Assembly: GCA_910579085.1 (NCBI GenBank)
Contig: CAJTRU010000020.1
Span: 1-38,665 of the forward strand
DNA length: 38,665 bases
Reading direction: 5' to 3'
Origin: an uncultured Lachnospiraceae bacterium
GTDB lineage: Bacteria; Bacillota; Clostridia; Lachnospirales; Lachnospiraceae
Shown: positions 31,742 through 38,665 of the stretch, one piece after another
Layout: every line of letters begins with the position of its first letter
How positions within the stretch are numbered: the stretch's first letter is position 1
Made by a program: the position numbers and the translations under genes
The notes under the pieces: model-generated
Database searches by the model: none
Seen by the model: only the letters and a program-made list of their open reading frames with translations
Told to the model about the DNA's origin: nothing

Positions 31742-32992
31742 TCAATTTTGGGGTTTCCCATTATTTGGGAACTTAAAATTTATGTCAAGTGTAGCCGATG
31801 TGGGGATAACTGAAATATCCTCTGGGTCTGGCAGATGTATGTCCTCATATGCTGAAATGAGATCTGTTTTTTCCCTTAGCAGTTCCCATGCTTTTCTAAA
31901 GGCTCTTTTCAGGGTATTGGTTTTATTGCCAGCTGTTTGTCCATGCAGGCTGTGTTTTAACAGGCAGCTCCTCTCAATGATCGTTTCTGCTTTGATATTT
32001 GGGTTATGTTTTCCAGCCTTTTCAATGACTGCTACCACTATAAATACAATTTCTACAGCCTTTTTGTTCTTTTCCTTTGCGATATCCATATGAATCATAT
32101 ATGAATGGGATGCAACCATTTGTGGCTGTCCATTTTTCTTCAACTGTACCTGCTTTTTCTTATTTGTCCTTATGCTTGCAGTGTAGATTTCCCTGATGAG
32201 TTTTACTATGTAAGGACTGGTGAAGCTGATAACATTTTTTGTAGTATCATATTCTGCATTGTAAATTACAGGAAGAATATCAGTACTGCCTGTCCCATTT
32301 GTTATAATTCCTATAAGTTTTTCAAAAAGTTTTATGCTGTGTATGCAATCCTGTACATCAGATTTTGTAATCTTCGGTGACTTTCCAATCCCTTTTGCAA
32401 GTTCAGGATAGTAGATATTTATCCTTTCATTGATATTCTGGTTTTCTGGCATTGTTTCTGAAAACTTTTCATGTATAATAGAATAAATGACCATCAGCAA
32501 AGGGATGTTTATTTTTTCAATCCCCTCTTCTGTATAAATTTCCTGTAATTCTGCAGGTGTGGCTGGAAACCCTTTGAAAGTCAGAATCCCATTTTCAAAC
32601 CTCAATTTGCTGTTGTCTGAAACCATCTGCATATAGGCAGTGTCATTTTTATTTAACGACATTGCATTCTGGTATTTGTCATTAGAAATGACAAGCAGAT
32701 GGGGAGGTACTTTATCGGTATTCCCTGCCTTTGCTTTTGTCCTATATTCTCCTCTTCTTTTTACTTCTTTTGCTTCATTGTCCTTTGTTGCTTTGGAATG
32801 ATTTTTGTCATCATCCTTTATTGTCTCACATGCTGTATCTGTTTCCTGTGGCAGTTTGGATGCCTGAATTTCTTTCTCTTCTAATATGGAATCCTGGGTT
32901 GAACTTCTTTTTACTTTTGTTGTTTTATCTACTTTTGTTGATTTAGAATGGTTGATGGCAGCATCCTTTGTTGTTTCCATTTCTTTTTTCAT
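31742..32992 (-). CDS. Plasmid replication initiator-like protein
   Basis: The start is ATG 32992-32990 behind GGGAGG; the product has 416 aa. Residues about 1-95 are a highly charged Lys/Glu/Thr region, probably disordered. From about residue 100 the sequence shows a Rep-like arrangement of helices and beta hairpins (TPAELQEIYTEEGIEKINIPLLMVIYSII, KITKSDVQDCIHSIKLFEKLIGII, NVISFTSPYIVKLIREIY, a basic KKKQVQLKKNG turn, and LKRAFRKAWELLREKTDLI) compatible with winged-helix initiators. The name rests mainly on context: four iterons begin 10 bp after its stop, and helicase and primase genes follow in the same direction. It probably binds the iterons and recruits the plasmid helicase. Confidence 0.6.
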   Translation of the reverse strand: MKKEMETTKDAAINHSKSTKVDKTTKVKRSSTQDSILEEKEIQASKLPQETDTACETIKDDDKNHSKATKDNEAKEVKRRGEYRTKAKAGNTDKVPPHLLVISNDKYQNAMSLNKNDTAYMQMVSDNSKLRFENGILTFKGFPATPAELQEIYTEEGIEKINIPLLMVIYSIIHEKFSETMPENQNINERINIYYPELAKGIGKSPKITKSDVQDCIHSIKLFEKLIGIITNGTGSTDILPVIYNAEYDTTKNVISFTSPYIVKLIREIYTASIRTNKKKQVQLKKNGQPQMVASHSYMIHMDIAKEKNKKAVEIVFIVVAVIEKAGKHNPNIKAETIIERSCLLKHSLHGQTAGNKTNTLKRAFRKAWELLREKTDLISAYEDIHLPDPEDISVIPTSATLDINFKFPNNGKPQN

Positions 32993-33019
32993 GGTTTTAC
33001 CTCCCTGTATGCCCTCCAA

Positions 33020-33556
33020 AAATGAAATCTGTAAAAAACCTCATGGCAGGCACATTTTTTTCATGTAAAATGGGAGATTTTTTATTGATGGACGATGAAA
33101 AATATAAATAATTTATAAAAGAAAAATAAACAAAATATAAAACCACCAGCATGACAAGCAGCTGAAGGAGTATACTTTAGCAAATTGTGTAATAAGTTAT
33201 ACACATTTCAAATTAGAGCTGGAACATGGTAAACCCATATTAAAAACCAATTAGCTTTTTGTGTTAAATTTTTAGTGTTGTGTTTTTCCTATGAAAAAGA
33301 ATCTTGTACTCCTGTCCTATACTGGTGGACTTCTTTCATGTGGTAAATTTTCCTGTTAATATAGCTTTGCCTTTTGTATGCAAGTCAAAATCAAGGCAGA
33401 GAGTAATGCTTATATTTGGAATTATAAGAAAATTTTAGTTACTAGATGGAATGAAAGAGCGATTTTGGGATATTAGTCTGTTGGTTGGAATGAAAATATC
33501 AGAAAAAGTGGTTTTTGGTTGAAAATAGCTGGTAACAAGGAATGTATATCGTGAAA
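33020..33556. other. Gene-free region upstream of the initiator
   Basis: No convincing gene is present. A perfect DnaA box (TTATACACA, 33197-33205) lies in an imperfect inverted repeat with TGTGTAA just upstream. The promoter of the leftward initiator gene should lie here. GGAATGAAA occurs twice near 33447 and 33487. Confidence 0.45.
33197..33205 (+). promoter_or_regulatory. DnaA box
   Basis: TTATACACA matches the TTATNCACA consensus exactly. It lies about 200 bp upstream of the initiator gene and 350 bp from the 47-bp-period array. A single box may occur by chance in AT-rich DNA, but the place is right for an origin. Confidence 0.5.
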
Positions 33557-33809
33557 GTTTCATCTATAGCAGATGTATGTTTGGTATTTCTGTACTGGTT
33601 TTGTTTCAACTATAGCTGATGCATATTTTTGGAACAGTGTATCGTTAATGTTTCAACTATATGTGATGACTGTTTTTAGTCTGGCAGGCTATGTCAGTTT
33701 CATCTATACCTGATGCATAATTTGGAAAGAAATGTTGTTTACATTTCATGTATAGGTGATGACTAATTTTAGAGGAGTATACTCTAATATGTTTCATCTA
33801 TAGCTGATG
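33557..33809. repeat. Array of six 19-bp repeats at ~47-bp period
   Basis: Six degenerate copies of GTTTCATCTATAGCTGATG start at 33557, 33603, 33650, 33697, 33743 and 33791. Start-to-start distances are 46, 47, 47, 46 and 48 bp. Each copy has CATC/CAAC and GATG arms with partial dyad symmetry. The 27-29 bp between copies also share weak features (a T-rich GCATATTTTTGGA-like part), so they are not unique spacers. It lies upstream of both the leftward initiator and the rightward gene at 33916. It is probably a protein-binding array (origin, second centromere or operator). Confidence 0.7.
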
Positions 33810-33915
33810 TTTTTAAATCCATTTTCTCAAATTTTTAGACCATACAATTTCTGATACTATAATCTCACCGAAGGGAAAAATCTTATCGGAAAAATAGAAA
33901 AGGAGGTTTTCAAAG

Positions 33916-34200
33916 TTGGGTACAGATTTAAGAGATTTTTTGACTGGAGATGAAAGGAGGCAAATGGATGCTCTGCTGGGAAAAGCAGAAGCAAGGATGA
34001 AAGAAAAAGGAGAGGAGGGTTGTAGAGGACAGTTTATCATGATGTCTTGCCAGTGTAGATGTGGACAGGCAGAGCAAAGTGATGAGAAAAGGGATAATTT
34101 TCCTAATGACATGGAAAACCTTTTGGGACAGATTTGTGATTTTTGTAAGAAGCATAATATGTGTCCAGAATATTGTTCAGAAGAGTTGCCCTTTCCCTGA
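33916..34200 (+). CDS. Small Cys-rich unknown protein (upstream part of split gene)
   Basis: TTG 33916 lies 9 nt after AGGAGG (33901-33906), the only reasonable start. The 94-aa product has an acidic helical N-terminus (DLRDFLTGDERRQMDALLGKAEARM) and a Cys-rich second half, SCQCRCGQAE and CDFCKKHNMCPEYC, which could bind a metal. The frame ends at a TGA directly after CCC, and the +1 frame continues with a good coding sequence, so this may be the first half of a longer protein made by frameshifting or broken by mutation. No family is recognised. Confidence 0.5.
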   Translation: MGTDLRDFLTGDERRQMDALLGKAEARMKEKGEEGCRGQFIMMSCQCRCGQAEQSDEKRDNFPNDMENLLGQICDFCKKHNMCPEYCSEELPFP

Positions 34201-34417
34201 TTCTAAGCCAGATGCCGAAAATAATGATGCCATGGCAGATGGGATAAAAAATGCCTATACAAAAGGCAAAATGGATATTTTGTGTTCATTAGCCAGTTAT
34301 AAGATTATTCCACTAAAAACAGCAGCATATATGGCAGGGATGAATCAGAAAATGTTTGAAAATGAAATTTGGCATTGGCAGCATGATTGGGAGTATATGG
34401 AAAGTGAAGATGATTAA
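34199..34417 (+). CDS. Downstream part of split gene (+1 frame)
   Basis: Beginning at GAT 34199, the +1 frame continues DSKPDAENNDAMADGIKNAY and reaches the stop at 34415-34417 (72 codons). It has no ribosome binding site or convincing start of its own; ATG 34232 is the first in frame, with no Shine-Dalgarno. The content (TKGKMDILCSLASYKIIPLKTAAYMAGMNQKMFE) is helical, and the KTAAYMAGMNQ phrase looks like a helix-turn-helix. Joined to the upstream frame it would give a protein of about 166 aa, Cys-rich region followed by a possible DNA-binding segment. Confidence 0.45.
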   Translation, partial: DSKPDAENNDAMADGIKNAYTKGKMDILCSLASYKIIPLKTAAYMAGMNQKMFENEIWHWQHDWEYMESEDD

Positions 34418-34556
34418 GGTATCTGCAGGGAGGTGGTAATGTAAAAGGTAATGGCATATTTGTAACAAATGCAGACATTGTAAAAACAGGAATTCTGTAT
34501 AGTGATATACAGGTATGTCATTACCATATATAAGATAAGAAAGAAGGGGGATAAAA

Positions 34557-34925
34557 ATTAAAGTATATGCCTTTAAAAATACCCAACAGGGAGTTGAAGA
34601 AATTGAGAACAGTTTGGAAGCAGAACAAGCTTTTGTGGGTGGTCTTATTGATGTTTATTCGATAACAGATAATTTAGATATTGTTTTTAATGATGAAGGA
34701 TTGATTAATAGTCTGGAACCCAGAGTGGTGGTTCTTGGAGAAAATGTTGATAGTGAAGGAGGGATAAGAGAACTTAAGGAGATTATTCATGGGGACTGTT
34801 TTATATGCAGACATGATGATGGTGGAAATTTTGTATCGATCAGAGAGGAGGATGTTAAAACGATACAACATTTCGTCAAAGCTATTATATCTGTCCATGC
34901 TGATGTTATAATAATAAAGGAATAG
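34557..34925 (+). CDS. DUF3846-type protein with apparent ATT start
   Basis: Read from ATT 34557, the protein begins (M)KVYAFKNTQQGVEEIENSLEAEQAFVGGLIDVYS, which matches the conserved N-terminus of DUF3846 proteins (KVxxxxP...EIEN-LEALQxxVGGxI). AAGGGGG (34544-34550) lies 6 nt before the ATT, a proper distance. The first standard start, TTG 34614, would cut into the conserved domain and has no ribosome binding site. The length is 122 aa. DUF3846 proteins are small, common on plasmids and phages of Firmicutes, and of unknown function. Either ATT (or ATA 34551) really starts translation, or an ATG has been lost. Confidence 0.6.
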   Translation: MKVYAFKNTQQGVEEIENSLEAEQAFVGGLIDVYSITDNLDIVFNDEGLINSLEPRVVVLGENVDSEGGIRELKEIIHGDCFICRHDDGGNFVSIREEDVKTIQHFVKAIISVHADVIIIKE

Positions 34926-34951
34926 AATAACTGCATTTGTTAATTAGGAAG

Positions 34952-34983
34952 AGAGTCATCTTTTAAAGAGGTGGCTCTTTTCT
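34952..34983 (+). terminator. Terminator after the DUF3846 gene
   Basis: AGAGTCATCT (34952-34961) pairs with AGGTGGCTCT (34969-34978), with two G-T pairs and a 7-nt loop, followed by TTTCTTC. It lies 27 bp past the stop at 34925. Confidence 0.7.
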
Positions 34984-35040
34984 TCGTCCAATCAAAAATT
35001 TCATATTTAATATATAAAAAATGGAAAGAGGGGATTTAAT

Positions 35041-35886
35041 ATGAAAAAAGAAGATAAAATCACTGTACTGTGTCAAATTGTAAACCAGATTATTGATGAC
35101 AATCAGTTACCAGATGAGGATGCGATAAGAAAAATTCTAGAGGAAAAAGTGAAAACGAAGGAGGAAATAAGAGTTTGTTTAGCATCAGTCATAGAAAAAG
35201 AGCTGCAAAAAGCAATAAAATCAGGACAAATCTGCGAAGAAAATGCAGGAATGTACTGGTCTGTTTTTGATAAAAGCATCAAAAAAAGTGAAATTGGAAA
35301 TATGCCTGTTAAAGAACTTTCAGACATATTAATCAAAAAATTTGTGTTACAGGCTGGGAAGGTATATGAAATGGACAGGACTCGGCTGAAATGTTTTACA
35401 GGGATGTTACAGACTGGACTAAATAAGATGTCAGAAGAGGATATGCTGGGGTTTATACCTGAGAAGCATGTATACAAAAATTATTTGATGTGTCTGGACA
35501 GGGGGATTCGATATATCGAAAATCCATATACTGTTGAGGAAACAGAAAAAATAAGGGAATGGATAGATTTACATACGAATGATATTAGAGGGCTAGCTTT
35601 AGGCTTGTGGTTTGCAGGTGATGTTTCGATGGAAGAAATCGCAAACATGAAGATGGAGGATGGACATAACGATATTTTTAGAAAGTGGGAAAGATCCAGA
35701 TTTATTGCAAGAGCATTAGAACTGCATCCCCAAAATGGAAATTATGTATTTATGATAATAAACGATAGAGAATGGGAAAAAGTCACAGCACAAGGTTTGA
35801 TGATGAAGTTATACCATGTTTCTAATAAATTAGGGATTAAGTATAAAAGAGTTAACAGGAACGAAGCGATAGCATGCAAAGAATGA
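35041..35886 (+). CDS. Integrase-like protein lacking the catalytic residues
   Basis: ATG 35041 follows AGAGGGG. The product has 281 aa. Residues about 1-115 are helical and charged. Around 160-205 the phrase NPYTVEETEKIREWIDLHTNDIRGLALGLWFAGDVSMEEIANMKMED follows the pattern of a tyrosine-recombinase core around its first active-site Arg (normally TGxRxSE; here AGDVSME). That Arg is missing, and neither the HxxR pair nor the final Tyr can be identified. It may be an inactive relative or an unrelated helical protein that uses a similar fold. It stands alone between two terminators. Confidence 0.4.
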   Translation: MKKEDKITVLCQIVNQIIDDNQLPDEDAIRKILEEKVKTKEEIRVCLASVIEKELQKAIKSGQICEENAGMYWSVFDKSIKKSEIGNMPVKELSDILIKKFVLQAGKVYEMDRTRLKCFTGMLQTGLNKMSEEDMLGFIPEKHVYKNYLMCLDRGIRYIENPYTVEETEKIREWIDLHTNDIRGLALGLWFAGDVSMEEIANMKMEDGHNDIFRKWERSRFIARALELHPQNGNYVFMIINDREWEKVTAQGLMMKLYHVSNKLGIKYKRVNRNEAIACKE

Positions 35887-35919
35887 AAAGGATTCAGATG
35901 CAGGTTTATTAAAAAATAA

Positions 35920-35952
35920 ACTGGTGGTATATAAATGCCACCAGTAATTTTT
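35920..35952 (+). terminator. Terminator after the integrase-like gene
   Basis: ACTGGTGG (35920-35927) pairs with CCACCAGT (35938-35945) around a 10-nt loop, followed by AATTTTTT. It lies about 35 bp past the stop. Confidence 0.8.
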
Positions 35953-35955
35953 TAA

Positions 35956-36016
35956 CAGGAGAAACTAGAGGGGTGAATTTCTCCTGCAAAATAAATATGA
36001 TATTTTATTTGCAGGT
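35956..36016. terminator. Two overlapping hairpins near the resolvase end
   Basis: CAGGAGAAA (35956-35964) pairs with TTTCTCCTG (35978-35986). The last bases also begin CCTGCAAA (35983-35990), which pairs with TTTGCAGG (36008-36015) through an A/T-rich stem, so the two hairpins exclude each other. On the minus strand this is the probable terminator of the serine recombinase gene, whose last codons lie inside the second stem. Confidence 0.5.
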
Positions 36017-36679
36017 AACAGAGGAACTTTTAGATTCATATTGATGTGCAAGTTTGTAGAATGTATTGGTCTTGAGATTTAGAAGCTGTCGTGCTGCTAC
36101 TGCAGTTATTTCACCATTTTTCCATTTTGAATATATTTCATCCCAGTTTTCTGGAAATCCTATGGATGGACGGCCTGTTGGTCTTCCAGTTTTTAGTGAA
36201 ACTTTCTTTCCATCAACAACTTTCATTGCTGCTATGCCCTGCTTCTGTCGGGTTAATATATTTTCTCGTTCTTTTTGGGCACAGTAAGATAGGATTTGGA
36301 GAACCAAATCAGAAATGAATGTCCGTTCCAAATCATTTCCATTAGCGCTTCGGGTGTCTAAAAGAGGCATATCCAAAACTTTGATATCTGCTCCAAGATT
36401 TTGTGTGATATGTTTCCATTGTTCCTTGATTTCAGTATAATTCCTGCCTAACCGATCAATGGAATAGATAACCAGAAGATCACCTTCGTGGAGAAGGGGA
36501 ACTGTATTTTCTGTTCCGACAAGAGAATTATAAGCTTTTCTGTTAAAATCTTTACCACTTGCTTTGTCCTCAAAAATATATTTGGATGGAATGCCTTCCT
36601 CTTCTGTCATCATTTTCCATTGTCTTTTTGTGTTTTGGTTTTTTTCTGAAACTCGGATGTATCCATATATGTCACCCAT
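36005..36679 (-). CDS. Serine recombinase (resolvase/invertase family)
   Basis: ATG 36679-36677 follows AAAGGAGG. The product has 224 aa, the size of small resolvases. The catalytic domain opens MGDIYGYIRVSEKNQNTKRQW with the nucleophile Ser11 and Arg9, and VIYSIDRLGRNYTEI carries the conserved DRLGRN motif. The long E helix (ISDLVLQILSYCAQKERENILTRQKQGI) and a short C-terminal helix-turn-helix (KWKNGEITAVAARQLLNLKTNTFYKLAHQY) follow. On a plasmid it would resolve multimers or invert a segment. The target (res) site should lie close by, most likely in the 300 bp upstream (36680-36975). No partner gene is linked. Confidence 0.9.
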   Translation of the reverse strand: MGDIYGYIRVSEKNQNTKRQWKMMTEEEGIPSKYIFEDKASGKDFNRKAYNSLVGTENTVPLLHEGDLLVIYSIDRLGRNYTEIKEQWKHITQNLGADIKVLDMPLLDTRSANGNDLERTFISDLVLQILSYCAQKERENILTRQKQGIAAMKVVDGKKVSLKTGRPTGRPSIGFPENWDEIYSKWKNGEITAVAARQLLNLKTNTFYKLAHQYESKSSSVTCK

Positions 36680-36975
36680 AAATTACAAACCTCCTTTCTT
36701 TGAAAAAGTGCCTAAAGTTTTCAAAAGTTTAAAAAGTATATTTAGCACCTTGATAAAAGAACTTTTACTGCTGTTCAGGTCTTTTTTCAGGTGTTGGTTA
36801 AGGTATACCTTTTCAAATAGGATACCATAAATAAAAAAGTGGATATTTTTGCATAAATAAACAAAACATATAATTTTTTTGGAATTTTTTCTGCCATTTC
36901 AAAAAAATCTACCATATTAAAAATAGGTAATTAATAGCAGGGCTGTATGGACTGGCAGCTTTGCAATGAGAGGCA

Positions 36976-37239
36976 ATGGATATAATGTTTAAGATAACAA
37001 AAGAAGAGTATTATGAAATAGTTGCCATTATTTCAAAGTGTTGCTGTTTAAAGCCTGCCCCTGCCCCATACTCATATTGCTCAGAAATTGACTGTTGTGA
37101 TGTGCAGGTGATTTATAGAATTCTGAGAAGCCATCTGAAAAAGAATTATGTGAAACCAGATGAGGAAGATGTTGTCATAGAATGGTCTAGAGAGGAAGTT
37201 AGCATAAATATTGATGACAAAATTCCACTTAAAAAGTGA
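36976..37239 (+). CDS. Small unknown protein, 87 aa
   Basis: ATG 36976 is very close to its GAGAGG (36968-36973); ATG 36985, 11 nt away, may be used instead. The protein has a helical start (MFKITKEEYYEIVAIISK), a cluster of Cys residues (KCCCLKPAPAPYSYCSEIDCCDVQ), and an acidic end. The Cys pattern could hold a metal, but I do not recognise a family. It is divergent from the serine recombinase. Confidence 0.45.
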   Translation: MDIMFKITKEEYYEIVAIISKCCCLKPAPAPYSYCSEIDCCDVQVIYRILRSHLKKNYVKPDEEDVVIEWSREEVSINIDDKIPLKK

Positions 37240-38306
37240 TAACAATGCAAAACTCAAAATTATCATTTATTGTTTTGAATATATGATAGTTGAGATTTTT
37301 GTCTGATTATGGTAAAATTTTCATAGAATTATCTAAAATATATTATCAAGATTATTGTGTATAGTGTGTATAGTATTCTCAAATGAGAAGAAAAAGAAAT
37401 AGTATACACAAATGATGGATAAGGAGTGTATTGTGTAAAATAAAATATAACTGATTTACTAAAAATAAACTATTAATAAATAGGAAATTGATAAAGCTGC
37501 ATTAAAGATATGGAGGTTATTCAGGACAAATGCATGTGTAGATAAACTGCGAACATTCTGTAAATAAATACTAAATTAAATGTTTTCTGAAGTAATTTTA
37601 TAATAAATAATTGATACAATCAAAATAGTATACTCAAAAAATGCTCACGGAATCGACTTATTTACAAATTGTTCATTCATGCGTTTGTCCTAGAGTTCTA
37701 TTGAAAAAATAATTTCCATATTTTAATATCATGGTGTCGAGGTCAAAAGGTTAGTTCTGTTCAAAAACACCTATATTATTTAGAAAAGTATCATTAAACA
37801 CCTATATATTGTATGTAATTTAGTATAAAAGTGCTTTTGCCTCAAATATTATATCATGGTTTCGAAGAATTAAATCTTAATTTGTATAAAAATTTAGCAC
37901 TCATAATAATAAATGTTTAATGTTGTTTTTTATACTATAATATCAAAGCGAAGATGTATAAGTTTTTGTGAAATAAATAATTGTATATGATATAAGTAAT
38001 GTGATAGTAATTAATTAAAAAACTTAAGTATATATCATACATATTTCCTAAAAAGGTTATTTTGAACTTGTTTTTATTTTAATCTCTAATTTTAGCAAAT
38101 TGATTTTTATAAGAATTGTTTTTGTTTATTATATGTAACATAATAAGTAATGCAAAAATAAGTATGATGTTTATTATGAAGAATAAAAGTAAAAACATGG
38201 TAAATCACTCCTTTGAATTTGAATTGATAATATATTAACATATTGTTGGATATTTGTATTTGCCATTGAGTTGCTGTTAATTTGCCATGAAGGGGGGAGG
38301 AAAAAG
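37240..38306. other. Long AT-rich gene-free region
   Basis: More than 1 kb with no convincing gene on either strand; the leftward open frame at 38107-38358 is low-complexity and has no ribosome binding site. It contains two pairs of direct repeats: ATATCATGGTKTCGARG at about 37726-37742 and 37851-37867, and AAACACCTATATWTT at 37765 and 37796. TGTGTATAGTGTGTATAG lies near 37358. The promoter of the gene at 38307 should be in its right part. Confidence 0.45.
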
Positions 38307-38665
38307 ATGATGGAAAGGTTATGTTATGCAACATTTGCAAAGACACTACAAAAATCAATGAGTTTTAATTATCGTGGACAAAGGGAACTGACAGAATTGC
38401 TTCTTGGTTATTTTATATATGATACAAATATTGATATTGATTCCAAAATGTCAAGTAACCTTTTTAATCAAAAAGCAAATTTGCATACATCTATCCAACG
38501 AAAACTCTGCGATAAAAATGTACAAGTTAAGGCAAAAGAATATTTTAATGATAATGTTATTCGTGAAATTCAGAATGAATTTAAAGAGGATATTCTGGAA
38601 ACGTTAAATTTATTAATTCAGAATGATAGAAGCATATCAAAGAATAAGAGAAAATATTTTGAAGA
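38307..38665 (+). CDS. Unknown protein, 5' part (runs off the window)
   Basis: ATG 38307 is preceded by GGGGGGAGG (38292-38300), and the frame stays open for 119 codons to the window edge, so it is very probably the start of a gene. It begins MMERLCYATFAKTLQKSMSF and continues with charged helices (LTSIQRKLC-like, EYFNDNVIREIQNEFKEDILETLNLLI). MERLCYATFAKxL openings are familiar to me from uncharacterised Clostridia proteins on mobile elements and near possible defence genes, but I cannot name a function. The rest must be read outside the window. Confidence 0.55.
   Translation, partial: MMERLCYATFAKTLQKSMSFNYRGQRELTELLLGYFIYDTNIDIDSKMSSNLFNQKANLHTSIQRKLCDKNVQVKAKEYFNDNVIREIQNEFKEDILETLNLLIQNDRSISKNKRKYFE

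Noticed and set aside
31689..33068. Plus-strand frames over the initiator gene
   Set aside because: Leu/Phe/Cys-rich shadows of the minus-strand gene, which has a proper start and ribosome binding site.
33557..33809. CRISPR array (six repeats, 27-29 bp gaps)
   Set aside because: The repeats are only 19 bp and vary between copies, the gaps resemble one another, and no cas gene is present. A protein-binding array fits better.
34061..34198. Upstream part of the +1 frame (MDRQSKVMRKG...) as a separate gene start
   Set aside because: It overlaps the well supported upstream frame, has no ribosome binding site, and looks like a shadow until 34199.

Overview
The window is AT-rich DNA of a Gram-positive anaerobe, most likely a gut Clostridia/Lachnospiraceae member. 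This is inferred from the strong AGGAGG ribosome binding sites, the A/T-biased codons, the VaFE-repeat and BspA-type surface proteins, the Rpn-like proteins and the IS3 remnant type. A ParA/ribbon-helix-helix partition pair, a replication initiator with its own DnaB-like helicase and primase, iteron arrays and a resolvase make a large low-copy plasmid (or plasmid-like element) the best reading. No rRNA, tRNA, ribosomal-protein or other chromosomal housekeeping gene is visible, and no conjugation genes are seen.

Layout. (1) 0.3-11.7 kb: two secreted proteins, a 442-aa BspA/LRR-like protein and a giant 3239-aa protein with about 16 VaFE-type modules. Both carry CxxC zinc-finger-like inserts, and neither has a C-terminal sortase signal. 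(2) 12.3-17.5 kb: an unknown gene, an XRE regulator, a RecA-like ATPase with a ruined P-loop, the partition locus (repeats, ParA, RHH partner), an Rpn-like protein and a small ORF. (3) 17.6-21.0 kb: a more AT-rich island with an Rpn-family pseudogene, an unknown protein, a solitary radical SAM enzyme and an IS3-family orfA remnant. (4) 21.2-23.4 kb: about 2 kb of non-coding DNA made of two diverged copies of one block, itself built from smaller repeated elements. (5) 23.4-28.5 kb: a compact Tn7-like operon tnsA-tnsB-tnsC-tniQ, preceded by short TTTTGGCGAA repeats. (6) 28.8-33.0 kb: a small unknown gene, then a leftward replication module (initiator, four 21-bp iterons, DnaB-like helicase, Toprim primase). 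(7) 33.1-38.7 kb: a DnaA box, an array of six repeats at ~47-bp period, several small accessory ORFs (one split at CCC-TGA, one with an apparent ATT start), a degenerate integrase-like protein, a serine recombinase, and a gene running off the right edge.

How it fits together: replication (initiator + iterons + helicase + primase), segregation (ParA/RHH + repeats) and multimer resolution or integration (serine recombinase) form the backbone. The Tn7-like operon would give the element, or a segment of it, targeted transposition. The secreted proteins are probably host-interaction cargo. The least explained parts are the duplicated non-coding block at 21.2-23.4 kb, which shares a motif with the iteron region, the 47-bp-period array at 33.6-33.8 kb, and the zinc-finger-like inserts in the secreted proteins. 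Functions come from motif recognition only; no database search was possible.
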